From: JAWPMT01 sp965267435
GTDB lineage: Bacteria > Bacteroidota > Bacteroidia > Cytophagales > Cyclobacteriaceae
Assembly (NCBI GenBank): GCA_965267435.1
Contig: OZ253960.1
Span: forward strand, 5,270,001 to 5,334,000
Reading direction: 5' to 3'
DNA: 64,000 nt
Within the stretch, counting starts at the first letter, position 1, and each line of letters starts with the position of its first letter. Of the stretch, positions 26,420-35,574 are shown one piece after another. Position numbers and translations under genes: made by a program. The notes below the pieces were generated by a model that searched no databases, was not told the DNA's origin, and worked only from the letters and a program-made list of their open reading frames with translations.

Positions 26420-27055
26420 CTAGTTCAAATAGGTTTGGTGCTCGACAGCGTATCTGATGATGGTCTTCAGCTTGTCCACCGGTGTCCGACGCGGATCTGA
26501 CAGGTAGATCTCATGGTGGTGTCCGGCGACCTTCATGCCTTGCTCGCTAATGAACTGCTGCAACTGCGTGATGGTCGGGGCTTCCTCTTCGTAAGACCCC
26601 AGGTGCAGGATCTGCGCGCTTGTACCTTCATTGATGAGCTCGTACTTGACGCGCTCGATTCCTTCGAGCTCAGGCTTCTTGTCCTTGACGGCCTGTATGG
26701 CCCGGAAATAGGAGAGGTGCTCGACGAAGTCCGGCATGCGGATGACGATCTTCCAGCACCAGGTCTCGCGCGGAGCTGCCGCAAACTCCTCCTGACTGTT
26801 GGCCCCTTCGACCCACCAGAAGCCTTCCATTTTAGGGACCACAAAGTCGAAGTCCTGCGCTTTGTAGTCAAACTTGATGGCGTAGGCCACGGCGTACAGC
26901 TCTTCGATCGCATCAAGAAACTGCTTCTCTTCAGGCGCACTCTGGCCCGTGACTGACAGGTAGTAGTAGGGCTCGAGGTCGACCAGTTCAGGCGTGCGCT
27001 TGCCTTTATAATAGGCCGGATGTGTTTTTGTGAGGTCTGTTTTTTCGATTACCAT
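26420..27055 (-). CDS. GyrI-like small-molecule-binding domain protein
   Basis: A 211-residue protein of the stand-alone GyrI-like family. Its N-terminal part (KTHPAYYKGKRTPELVDLEPYYYLSVTGQ) and core (FVVPKMEGFWWVEG, then TWCWKIVIRMPDFV) match that group. So does the end (GHHHEIYLSDPRRTPVDKLKTIIRYAV), where the DPRRTPVDKLKTI string is highly typical. Known of the fold: a tandem SHS2 module binding amphipathic or drug-like ligands, with some members acting as hydrolases. It follows a small ferredoxin-fold gene with a 3-base gap, so the two form an operon closed by the terminator just downstream. Ligand unknown. Confidence 0.9.
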   Translation of the reverse strand: MVIEKTDLTKTHPAYYKGKRTPELVDLEPYYYLSVTGQSAPEEKQFLDAIEELYAVAYAIKFDYKAQDFDFVVPKMEGFWWVEGANSQEEFAAAPRETWCWKIVIRMPDFVEHLSYFRAIQAVKDKKPELEGIERVKYELINEGTSAQILHLGSYEEEAPTITQLQQFISEQGMKVAGHHHEIYLSDPRRTPVDKLKTIIRYAVEHQTYLN

Positions 27056-27058
27056 GAC

Positions 27059-27463
27059 TTATCGTGTTGTTGTGATTAATTCGTTTTTGTAAGTGGAGAT
27101 CGGTGTGAAGTGGAACATTTGCATTTGCTCCTCCTCTATGACCTCGAAAGCTTCGAGGGCCTTGGGGTCGTTCATGATCTGCTCGGCGGCAAGTAGTGCT
27201 TGCTCCTTGCTCTGCCAATAGACGATGTCTATCCACTGACCTTTTTCATTTTGTGCGAGCTTCCGCTCAAGGAATCCCTCAAACTTGAGGACACACTCAT
27301 TGAGCGTTTCGAGTGCGGCTCGGGCTTCTTCCTGTGAGTAGCCGGGCTTTGTGTTGAAGATGACGATTTCGATTTGTCCGATTTTTGTTTCCATTGAGTT
27401 TTGATTTAGTAGGGGCGACAGGCCGACGACTGCCCATCCCACCAGGTACCAGATCGTTTTCAT
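27059..27463 (-). CDS. Antibiotic-biosynthesis-monooxygenase-like (dimeric alpha-beta barrel) protein
   Basis: Up to 134 residues. The core METKIGQIEIVIFNTKPGYS...WIDIVYWQSKEQALLAAEQI is the split beta-alpha-beta pattern of small dimeric ferredoxin-fold proteins such as ABM domains. Two starts are possible: 27463, which adds a hydrophobic 20-residue segment (MKTIWYLVGWAVVGLSPLL) resembling a signal sequence without an obvious cleavage site, or the ATG at 27392-27394, preceded by AT-rich DNA. Cytosolic relatives favour the shorter form. It is first in a two-gene operon with the GyrI-like protein. No catalytic residue can be named. Confidence 0.75.
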   Translation of the reverse strand: MKTIWYLVGWAVVGLSPLLNQNSMETKIGQIEIVIFNTKPGYSQEEARAALETLNECVLKFEGFLERKLAQNEKGQWIDIVYWQSKEQALLAAEQIMNDPKALEAFEVIEEEQMQMFHFTPISTYKNELITTTR

Positions 27464-27480
27464 ACTTCAAAGAAATCCGC

Positions 27481-27506
27481 CTCAGTGACAGCCCTATGTC
27501 ACTGAG
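27481..27506. terminator. Perfect 10-bp hairpin between the subtilase relic and the ABM-like gene
   Basis: CTCAGTGACA and TGTCACTGAG pair perfectly around a 6-base loop. On the plus strand it is followed by TTTT. On the minus strand, the direction of both neighbours, there is no T-run. It may stop read-through from the subtilase gene or only stabilise RNA ends. Confidence 0.4.
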
Positions 27507-27569
27507 TTTTGGGGCATGAAAAAAAATTTAGAAAATAATTGCCAAAGGCAGTCTGGAGGGATTTGGCGG

Positions 27570-29125
27570 TCAATCCTGTCCCTGGATCACAGCGTTGACT
27601 GCGTCGTAGGCGTTGATAAAGCCGTGGCCTGTCTGGAAATCGAATCCGGGATCGCCGATGTCCTGTGCTATTTGAATGAGGATGTCTTTTACTTCCCACG
27701 GCAGTAACTCGGGGTTGGCACTTAGCATGAGCGCGACAATTCCCGCAGTATGTGGCCCGGCAAGAGAATTGCCAGAGGCGACGTTGGACAGGTATCCTTC
27801 GGGGTCCACGCAGGGAATCTGGAAATTGAGTGTTGCAAAGTCGGGCTTGTTGACGGTGCCTTCCTGATACAAGTGTGTGTTCCATTCGACAGGACCCTGA
27901 CTGCTGAAAGGTGGTCGGACACCATCGCGACCAACACCGGCCACTCCCAACACTGCGTGAGGAATGTCTTCCGGATTGCGCATTTGGATGGGCACAGGAG
28001 CATAGTTGGCACCTGCGGCGAAATTGCCCGCGCCTGAGATGAATACGATGCCACAGAATGTTCCTTGTTCGAGTACCCGTCGCCAGTGCGAGCGATACTC
28101 GCCAAGATTGGGCTGCGAGAAGCTCATGCTGTAGGTGTCTGCGCCCTGTTCGATGGCCCATTCCACGGCCTGTTCGATATTGGTGGACCCAATGAGGGGC
28201 GCCCATCTGGAGTCAGGAGCCACGCCTATCGCCATTTTCGTGCCTGTCGCGAACGTCCCGCAGATCATTGCTGCGCAGGCGTTGCCATGAATGATGGTAG
28301 CGCGGCGAATGAAGGGATTGTTGAGGCCAGGGTTCCCGTCATCAAAATTGTAGCCATGGTAATCATCGACGTATCCATTTTTATCGTCGTCGATGCCATT
28401 GCCAGGGATTTCTCCCTCGTTTGTATAGATCGTTTCTGCAAGGGGAGGAATATCGAGCTTGAAGCCATGGTCGTGCACGATATTGAGGATGCCCTCCCGG
28501 TGATTTGGAACTGGTCCCACACCTCCCGGGCACGGATCTTTTCAATGTTCCAGGGGATGGAATCGACTTCCTCAATGGAGAATCGGGAGACAGGGATGCT
28601 ACTGAGAAATTCTGGTCCAAGGTCTTCATTGGGGTTGGAGGGGCCCGCGTAGGGCTTCAAGAAGACTTTGTCGACCCCGGGCAAAGTAGTGATAGCTTGA
28701 AGCCCCTGCCTTGTTACCCGGCAGCTGAAGCCGTTGATGATCCAGTGTTGTTTGAGATCGGTCATCTGCCCCTCAGCCACGAGCTCGTTCAATGTCGTTT
28801 CGACTTCGGTGTAGGACGCTTCGCTCAATTCCTTCAGCTCTTTGATGACAGCGTTCCTCATCTGGGATCGCGTGTGCTTTTCGAAGTCATTTTTCTTTCG
28901 GAGGAACCCGTCTCCACCGGTCAGGAACTGTTTGTCGAACCAAACGACGACCGCCTGACCGTTTGTGGAGAGGTCCAATGCGGGATCCAGCCATACCTGA
29001 CTTTTTTCCGGGTGATGCGAGTTGGAAGTACAGGACAACAAGCAGCCTAACAGAAGAATTGTTAATGTGAAGAGCGTCTGGGGAACAGTGGAGACGATGC
29101 GTGAGAGTAGGCCTTTCATCAACAT
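27570..29125 (-). pseudogene. Subtilisin-family (S8) serine peptidase lipoprotein, broken by a single-base frameshift
   Basis: Two overlapping open frames together make one subtilase. The first (start 29125) has a lipoprotein signal (LLLGCLLSCTS), an I9-type propeptide (about residues 40-150) and the domain entry EKIRAREVWDQFQITG. The peptidase continues only in another frame as EGILNIVHDHGFKLD. Restoring one G in the run at 28496-28498 (GGG to GGGG on the coding strand) joins them as ITGEGILNIVHD. The second frame keeps the Asp (VHDHG), His (IIHGNACAAMICG), oxyanion Asn (SGAGN) and Ser (ASGNSLAGP), all in slightly unusual motif forms, plus NGIDDDKNGYVDD. No T9SS domain is present. It could be a sequencing error, phase-variable tract or young pseudogene. 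It lies 6 bases after the WYL regulator. Confidence 0.85.
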
Positions 29126-29131
29126 CGAGCT

Positions 29132-30082
29132 TCAATTGTGATGTTCTGCCAGCTCCCGGGCATATTGGGCCGCCAGTTCTTTAAGTTCGGGAGGTCCGAT
29201 GACTTCCACGTGCTGAAGATAGGACATGAGCCAGCTCGCCAGCATGTGGTAGCTGGGGGTCACAAACTTCATGTCGACGTAATCTCCATGCGCTTCCTGA
29301 CTTACAAATCCCTGGTAATATTTCTGCTCCCCCGTAAATCGAGAGGCTGCTTCTGTAAATCGAACTGTAGCTTCCCGGGCGTCCGTACCTGCGATGGCCT
29401 CGTTGAGAAAGTCCATGTAGTTGGGGTGGCGCGTGTGATCGAAGGTGTGCGTAGTCAGCGACAGTTTTTGGATGCGATCTGTGCGGAAGTCTCTCAGTGC
29501 CTCTCGAAGCTGACAATAGGCGATCAGATGCCATCGTGCTGAGTAGAACACCAGGCCCAAAGGCTCTACTTCACGTTCGGTGAGCTCCTGCCGATAGTTG
29601 GACGCATAGATAAACTTTAGCGTTCGGTGAGATCCGAGCGCGAATTGTATCTCTGCCAGATGAGAGTCGGGAAAGCCCACTTTGTCCACTGATGGCGGAG
29701 CGACGACTTTGATGTTCTCTTCAAGGCTCTCCAGGAAATCGCGATCGCTGTAACGCAACACCGCTTTGATCTTCATCAGCGCTTCATTGAAGATCTTTTT
29801 GCTGGGTCCGTCGGCGTATTTCTCAACGAACTTGGCCCCGAGCAGGAGTGAGCTGGCTTCCTCCTTGTTGAAGACAACTGGTGGCAGATGGTAGCCCTCT
29901 ACGATAAAGTAGCCTTCTGCGGCGTCTCCGCCGATGGGGACACCCGTCTCATTCAGCGCTCGAATGTCGCGAAAGATGGTCCGTCGGCTCAATTCGAATC
30001 GATCCTCAAGCTCCTGGATGGTGACCCGGCTTTTGCTTTGAAGGTGCGTCAGGATAGCAGTCAGTCGATCGATTCGATTCAT
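29132..30082 (-). CDS. YafY-type HTH regulator with WYL domain
   Basis: A 316-residue protein starting at MNRIDRLTAILTHLQSK. An upstream in-frame start adds 22 residues of no family character. The N-terminal winged helix (SRVTIQELEDRFELSRRTIFRDIRALNETGVPI) is typical of the group. The WYL domain spans about residues 135-230 (TLKFIYASNYRQ, then GLVFYSARWHLIAYCQLREALRDFRTDRIQKL), where W-H-L replaces the name-giving W-Y-L. A C-terminal WCX extension follows. Known of the family: WYL domains sense nucleic acids or small ligands and control DNA-damage, defence or metabolic genes. The next gene in its direction is the broken subtilase, 6 bases away, suggesting cotranscription. Confidence 0.92.
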   Translation of the reverse strand: MNRIDRLTAILTHLQSKSRVTIQELEDRFELSRRTIFRDIRALNETGVPIGGDAAEGYFIVEGYHLPPVVFNKEEASSLLLGAKFVEKYADGPSKKIFNEALMKIKAVLRYSDRDFLESLEENIKVVAPPSVDKVGFPDSHLAEIQFALGSHRTLKFIYASNYRQELTEREVEPLGLVFYSARWHLIAYCQLREALRDFRTDRIQKLSLTTHTFDHTRHPNYMDFLNEAIAGTDAREATVRFTEAASRFTGEQKYYQGFVSQEAHGDYVDMKFVTPSYHMLASWLMSYLQHVEVIGPPELKELAAQYARELAEHHN

Positions 30083-30246
30083 TAGGTAAATATTACGAAC
30101 ATTGATCGCTGACAGATGGAATTGCCCAGTGTTTTTTTGAATGGCCACGTGAGGAGCTTGGAGGAGGGCTACTCACTAAGAATGCGGTGGAAAAGAAGTG
30201 GGCGCTGTGGTTTCGTCCAGCGCCCAACATAGCCTCGCATTGGTAT

Positions 30247-33200
30247 TTACTCTTTCTTCAATTTGGTATGCACAACACTACCATTGGCGAGGAGTATTCT
30301 TAAGAGGTAAAGTCCTTCGTTGAATTGGGAGACGTCGAGTCGCATCGATTCATGTGCCGACCCTATAGAGATCATCAACCTGCCCGACAAGTCGTTGATT
30401 TCCAATTTTTCGATGACCTGGGAGGCTTCAATATTCAAGGTGTTTTGCGTAGGGTTCGGGTAAATGTCGACTGCCAGGTTCCAATCGGCATCGAGTACCG
30501 GTAGCGTACCTAGGATGATTTCATCTTCGGAGATTTCAGCAATTCTCAGCCAGCCCACCTCTTCGAATGGAAGATCCACCGGCTCGCCCGCCGAGAGCTC
30601 TTGCTGCACCACGAAGCGGATGTTGTCGTCGGCTTGTTTTTGTTGTCTGAGAGATCCCACGCTCGGGCCGTTTGCGGTCTGCAAGTGGGCGATCACTCCT
30701 GTGTCATTGAAGCTGCTGGAGAAGTTTTGCTTGTACCAATTCTCATCTACCAATTCGGCGGTACGACCGGCTTCGATCGGAATCGTGCCGAGCGCGCCGT
30801 CGCCTGTAGCCATTGCAACGTAATGCACCGTTTCATCGGAATGGATCTGATCACCCGCGGATTCCTCGGTTAGTTTGATTTCGAACGAACTCGCAGTCAC
30901 GTTTCTGATCTGCTCTACAGTGGCTTCTGAGCCCTCCTCAGTGATTCTTGCCGCAAAAATAACTGGCGTAGCCTCAAAAGTGGAAGTGAGACTGACACTC
31001 TCCCAGGAGGTACTAGCAGTGACAGCTCCGGCTTCAGCTTTCAAGCCACCAAGGTCATGTTCACCCTCTGACAATGCCAGGTAATAGATGTTTTCTGTAG
31101 CGCTATGAGTGCCCGATAGATAATCCCACTGGTCGATTTGGATATCGAAACCTGTGGTGCTGACATTTTTTATGCGGTAGGTAGCGGCCTCATCACCAAA
31201 GTACGTGAGGGGTCCTGCAACTACGACGGGCGGTTCAGTGAATGCAGTAGCGAATTGGACACTCGTCCATGCTTCAGAGCTGTTCTGAGTGATATTGACT
31301 CGTCCATATTGGTAAACCCCAGGTAGCCCGATTCCCGTCTCTCCGTTACCTGTTTCTCCTGGTGTTGAGCCTTCTTCAGATCCTCCGCCTTCTTCCGTTC
31401 CGCCTCCAGTTTCCCCTGTCCCTTCTTCTGTTGTTCCACCCTCCTCGACCTGTTCTTCACCTGTTTCTTCCTCTACTGTCTCTTCTTCGGCTGCGGCGCT
31501 CACTGTCAATACCAATGTGGTTTCGGCCGTATGCGAACTGCAGGTGCTACCTATCACTTTTAGGGTCCATGTCCCTTCATAGGAGTGGCCAAGCTCGCCC
31601 GTCCACGTCACATTCGTATTCAAGGCGAATGTTTGATTGTCGGGCGCGATCCATTGATAGTCCATCCCAAGGTCGTAAGCAGGTTTTAGTACCAGCTCAT
31701 CGCCCACAACAATGTGGGCAGCAGAGGCCACAGTATCCGCTCCTCCATTCACCGAAAAAGCGACTGCATCGTCGATCGAACCTATTTCGTCGGGGTTGTT
31801 TATCGTGACTTCATAGTTGGCATCGCTATATCGAGGGGTGATCTGCAGGTTGCCGTAGTCTGAGTTCTCGGCGATCGGGTAACTATAGCTGTCCTTCGTG
31901 GCGCTAAATACGTGCTGATCACCGTTTGGAGCTGTCAGTTCCAATGCCAGGGGAGAGTATTCTTTGAAATTGTTGGTACTGGCCAGTTGATCGTCCAGTC
32001 CCCACTTGTGACTGAGGTAGCCCTCGATCATTTCCAACTCGTCCCCAAGGACTGCGCGGTCAAAGATGATCACCTCGCCTACATGGCCTTTGTGGTATCG
32101 ATCGGAGCTGCCGAACCCAATCTTACCCAGGTAAGTGTGGTCGCCACTGTTGAGCACGTCTGTGCCTGCCAGCGTCACCGAGTTTTGCAGCGTGCCATTG
32201 TGGTAAAAGGACAGCTCATTATCCTTTTTGGTGACAATACCTACGACTGAGATGGGAAGCACAAATGGATGGCTATAGATTCTGTGGTCGTCCGCGGAAA
32301 CGTGGCTTTTTGTGGAGGCCATATCGGTCCGATACACCCAACCGTCGCCAGTAGAGCCATTCTTGTTCCCAATTGTGTTTGATAAGGCTGTGCCGGTCAG
32401 TGTCTTGTGTACAATGAATACGGTCCAGTCGTCTTCATAGAAGTTTGTTTGACTGGCATCGAGTAGCTTCAACACGGAATATCCAGCTGCACCAAACTCC
32501 AGTGCGGGCGCCCCGTTGAGGCCATCCGCATCATACGTGGGTGCTATGTTGGCATCATCCACTGTAGCATTGTTGCCACTGCCAGAGCGATCGTACCACG
32601 CCTGCACGGGATCGCCATCGGCGGGTTCATCCCCGTCTACAATATTGGTGGCGTCTAACCACACGAGCGGGTCGATGTTCAATTCCGCCCTCACTTCGTA
32701 CGTGTTGTCTATGCACGCGTCAGTCCCTTCCAGATCGACCCACGTTCCGTCTTTCAGTCGTGATTGGATCTTGACATCTCCTGGTAGACCGATTTCTGCC
32801 GTCACTTGATTATTATCTACACAAGGAGAGTTACTTGTCACGGTGCAGGATACCACATCCCCTGGAGACAAATCTGTAGTGCTCAACCTGCTGCCGGTGT
32901 TGGAGATCACGGAACCATTGACCTTCCACTCGTACGTGGGATTGTCACCGGGGCTAGAAGCCAATGCGTCGATGTACTCCAAGTCACGATAGAGGTTTGC
33001 ATTGTCATTGAATTTCAAGGTGACTGTCGGCGCGACGTTGTTAAATGTCCAGTCGATATTGGGCCATGCCTCCTGGGCCCAGGCGATGAGTTCGTCGACC
33101 AATGTGCATTCGACACCCAACTCGATGGCCATTTGGATGGACCAATACGTGTGATCAGCCCACAGGGGTTCGGTATTGTCGACAGTGCCTGTGACGTCCT

Positions 33201-35322
33201 GAACCGTCGATTTGGCAATAGGGTCCAGGTAGTTGGACTTGTCATTGCCAGCGGTCCATCGGGTCCAGGTCGAGAGGTCGTGTTTGCCAACGGCATCGAG
33301 AAACTCCCTGATGAGGGCGTCGAGGACCATTTTCGTTAGCCCTGGCTCGACTTCATCCAGCAGCCGTGGCCAATAGCCGGGGTCCCATTTATGAAAATGT
33401 GCACTACCCGTGTCCCCTTCTTTGCCGAAGAAATACCATGGTCCCTGCACGCGAATTCGGAAGCCTCGGCCATCGTTCGGCGTGAGGTCCCCGGACCATG
33501 TTTTGGTTTTGTACATGGTGCCAATCCCGTGGTAGTAGCGAAGCACCTCGGTGTTCCCCGAAGAGTTGGAAGCTGACAGAATGAACTCAGGATGATAGTT
33601 GTAGTCCACAGGGCCGTTCCACCACTGCATACCCTCTCCACCGGCGAGGATTCCCTGGAGCTCGTACCAGATGGTGGTTTCGTATTCGCCTGTTCTTTCT
33701 TCCTGCCCTAGGAAGGTATTGCAATCACCATCCAAACATCCCGTGAAGTGCGACGGGATCTCAAAGACATTGTGTGAAGACTTGCCGTGTAGCCACTGCC
33801 GCCTGGTGGGATTGTCCTCAGCCAGAAGATAGTCAGGAGCCTGATCCTGCAAGTTGAACTCTTGCATGATCTCGAAGTTTTTGACGGCCATGAGGCGAGC
33901 CATACTGGTCGCGGCGAATTCCTTTGAGATATCATCGGCACAGGCCAACATGCCATGCCCATCTATGGACCTCCAGTGCCGTCTGTCGGCGCCGTACTGT
34001 TCAAAATAGTGGCGGAAGTTGCGATGGAAAGTCACATGGGCATCTTGTACTGCTTTTACTTCGGTAGCATTCATCGACGCCATGTCTATGGTGACACCAT
34101 CAGCCTTTCGTGGAAGACCCTCCATATACGCCCTGAAGTTGGCGTAGCCTTTGTCCGGGTTGAGGTCTCCGTTGGTCAATCCGTCGGTGTAAAATGTTCC
34201 TTTGGTATAGGCATCTTTGGGGTGAACCATAGGGAGCCAGCGCTTCCAATCGGCCATTTGGACCGCCAAGGGTAAGATCGTGCGATCTTCTCCCCGGTCT
34301 GAATCAAAATACTCCTGTACCGCTTCAGGAGTCACGCCATTGGGAAACATATAGTCCAGTAATTCGTCGTCGGAGTCCAATACAGCGTCCAGGCCTGCAC
34401 CTGCAGCCCAATACTCAATAGGTTTGTCTTTCAGTTCCGGCCCAGGCTGATAAGGAGGGTTCCACGGTCGCCCGTGGCGATTGACGTTGTCGTGTTCTGC
34501 AGAGAGCGACCGTATATAGGAGGCGATCTTCTTGCCTTCTTCCTCGGATAGGTTGTGAAACTTGGCCCGTTCGATGATGGATTCGTTGGAATAGGAGAAC
34601 AGTTCCAGATCTCTTCCATCCTGGGTATGGCAATCGGCGCAGGTGGCCTGGATGGGCTGGAAAGGCTTGAGCACCGCGCCGTACCAAAACCCATCTGCAG
34701 CGGGGTCGAGGTAGTTGGACCATAAGGAGGCGTTTCGCCACAGATCTTCCCCCTCGTCAATAGACGTAGCATCTGTGTAAGGGCCAACCCATGAATTGGG
34801 ATCATCTTCTTCGAAGTAGCTGTCGTCCAGCAGTTTTAGTCCGTTCTCATCCAAAAGATTGAAGCGGACGACTCGGTAGCCGATGGAGATACCGTCAGAG
34901 TGGTTGAATCTGAAGTAAATGGTGTTTTCCCCCGCGGTAAAGCCTGATGCTGGAATGGAAAATCGAATCGTGCTGAAGCCTCCATGCGCCATGCCGCCCC
35001 GTACTTTCTCCTGGTACTGCATGTCGACGCTGCTGTGGTTCAAGTCGTACCAACTGCCATCGTTTATTTTAACCGAGCCTTTGTCTTCATAGCTGAGGCT
35101 GTTGACCTGAAGCCAAATCCGTTCAGAATTACTCGCGAGCTCAGCATCGAGCGTCAATGTTCGGCTCTTGATCGTTCCTTCGGCACCTAAGACTTCGACA
35201 GGCAACAGAAAAGCTTCACTCTCGGATTGTGCAAAGGCCTGTTGGATTGGCGTGAAAAGAGTGAAAACTATAAGTGACATCGCCGGTATCCCTACCCGCA
35301 CGAAAGATTTGATGTTGTTCAT
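30247..35322 (-). CDS. Giant T9SS-exported protein with one cytochrome c motif, LamG-like and H-type-lectin-like modules
   Basis: 1,691 residues from MNNIKSFVRVGIPAMSLIVF (signal peptide ending QQAFAQ). Upstream in-frame starts read through the leader and were rejected. In order: a beta-rich N-terminal domain; a single CADCH heme-binding motif at residues 228-232 within a cytochrome c-like helix set; a large Trp- and His-rich region of unknown family (about 300-830); Ig/PKD-like strands; a LamG/concanavalin-like domain (WYDRSGSGNNATVDD, then GEVIIFDRAVLGDELEMIEGYLSHKWGL); another PKD-like domain; a Glu/Gly/Thr linker (about 1278-1330); three H-type-lectin-like repeats (AWTSVQFATAFTEPPVVVAG pattern); and the T9SS sorting domain (VDIYPNPTQNTLNIEAS). 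A surface oxidoreductase or carbohydrate-binding role is inferred, not shown. Confidence 0.9.
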   Translation of the reverse strand: MNNIKSFVRVGIPAMSLIVFTLFTPIQQAFAQSESEAFLLPVEVLGAEGTIKSRTLTLDAELASNSERIWLQVNSLSYEDKGSVKINDGSWYDLNHSSVDMQYQEKVRGGMAHGGFSTIRFSIPASGFTAGENTIYFRFNHSDGISIGYRVVRFNLLDENGLKLLDDSYFEEDDPNSWVGPYTDATSIDEGEDLWRNASLWSNYLDPAADGFWYGAVLKPFQPIQATCADCHTQDGRDLELFSYSNESIIERAKFHNLSEEEGKKIASYIRSLSAEHDNVNRHGRPWNPPYQPGPELKDKPIEYWAAGAGLDAVLDSDDELLDYMFPNGVTPEAVQEYFDSDRGEDRTILPLAVQMADWKRWLPMVHPKDAYTKGTFYTDGLTNGDLNPDKGYANFRAYMEGLPRKADGVTIDMASMNATEVKAVQDAHVTFHRNFRHYFEQYGADRRHWRSIDGHGMLACADDISKEFAATSMARLMAVKNFEIMQEFNLQDQAPDYLLAEDNPTRRQWLHGKSSHNVFEIPSHFTGCLDGDCNTFLGQEERTGEYETTIWYELQGILAGGEGMQWWNGPVDYNYHPEFILSASNSSGNTEVLRYYHGIGTMYKTKTWSGDLTPNDGRGFRIRVQGPWYFFGKEGDTGSAHFHKWDPGYWPRLLDEVEPGLTKMVLDALIREFLDAVGKHDLSTWTRWTAGNDKSNYLDPIAKSTVQDVTGTVDNTEPLWADHTYWSIQMAIELGVECTLVDELIAWAQEAWPNIDWTFNNVAPTVTLKFNDNANLYRDLEYIDALASSPGDNPTYEWKVNGSVISNTGSRLSTTDLSPGDVVSCTVTSNSPCVDNNQVTAEIGLPGDVKIQSRLKDGTWVDLEGTDACIDNTYEVRAELNIDPLVWLDATNIVDGDEPADGDPVQAWYDRSGSGNNATVDDANIAPTYDADGLNGAPALEFGAAGYSVLKLLDASQTNFYEDDWTVFIVHKTLTGTALSNTIGNKNGSTGDGWVYRTDMASTKSHVSADDHRIYSHPFVLPISVVGIVTKKDNELSFYHNGTLQNSVTLAGTDVLNSGDHTYLGKIGFGSSDRYHKGHVGEVIIFDRAVLGDELEMIEGYLSHKWGLDDQLASTNNFKEYSPLALELTAPNGDQHVFSATKDSYSYPIAENSDYGNLQITPRYSDANYEVTINNPDEIGSIDDAVAFSVNGGADTVASAAHIVVGDELVLKPAYDLGMDYQWIAPDNQTFALNTNVTWTGELGHSYEGTWTLKVIGSTCSSHTAETTLVLTVSAAAEEETVEEETGEEQVEEGGTTEEGTGETGGGTEEGGGSEEGSTPGETGNGETGIGLPGVYQYGRVNITQNSSEAWTSVQFATAFTEPPVVVAGPLTYFGDEAATYRIKNVSTTGFDIQIDQWDYLSGTHSATENIYYLALSEGEHDLGGLKAEAGAVTASTSWESVSLTSTFEATPVIFAARITEEGSEATVEQIRNVTASSFEIKLTEESAGDQIHSDETVHYVAMATGDGALGTIPIEAGRTAELVDENWYKQNFSSSFNDTGVIAHLQTANGPSVGSLRQQKQADDNIRFVVQQELSAGEPVDLPFEEVGWLRIAEISEDEIILGTLPVLDADWNLAVDIYPNPTQNTLNIEASQVIEKLEINDLSGRLMISIGSAHESMRLDVSQFNEGLYLLRILLANGSVVHTKLKKE

Positions 35323-35400
35323 TTTGCGACTTCTATTGACCATGTCAGTACCTACAGCGGGATAATTCAGAGCATTGACTGCAGCCCGTGTTATTCCCAT

Positions 35401-35460
35401 CAGGCATGCCTGGATCCGCGCGGATCTGTGATATCAAGAAGCCGTTGCCGAAAAGGCAAC
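35401..35460 (-). promoter_or_regulatory. Three consecutive palindromes in the leader of the heme/lectin gene
   Basis: Within 60 bases lie CAGGCATGCCTG (35401-35412), GATCCGCGCGGATC (35413-35426) and GTTGCC-gaaaa-GGCAAC (35444-35460), all perfect. They sit 79-138 bases upstream of the start codon, between the HAD gene and this gene. No T-run follows on the minus strand. They could be operators or a structured 5' leader. I could match them to no riboswitch class. Confidence 0.4.
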
Positions 35461-35574
35461 CGTTAGACGTGAGGCACAAATGTAACCTCAATAATCAAAT
35501 AAATGCAATTTTAACTAAGAATAGTTATGTAATCAGATGAAGCCTATGTAAGACTTAAGCGCGATTTGGCTGAT

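Noticed and set aside
35401..35480. Known riboswitch (c-di-GMP, cobalamin or TPP class) in the leader
   Set aside because: None of the conserved core strings of these classes is present. Only simple palindromes are seen.
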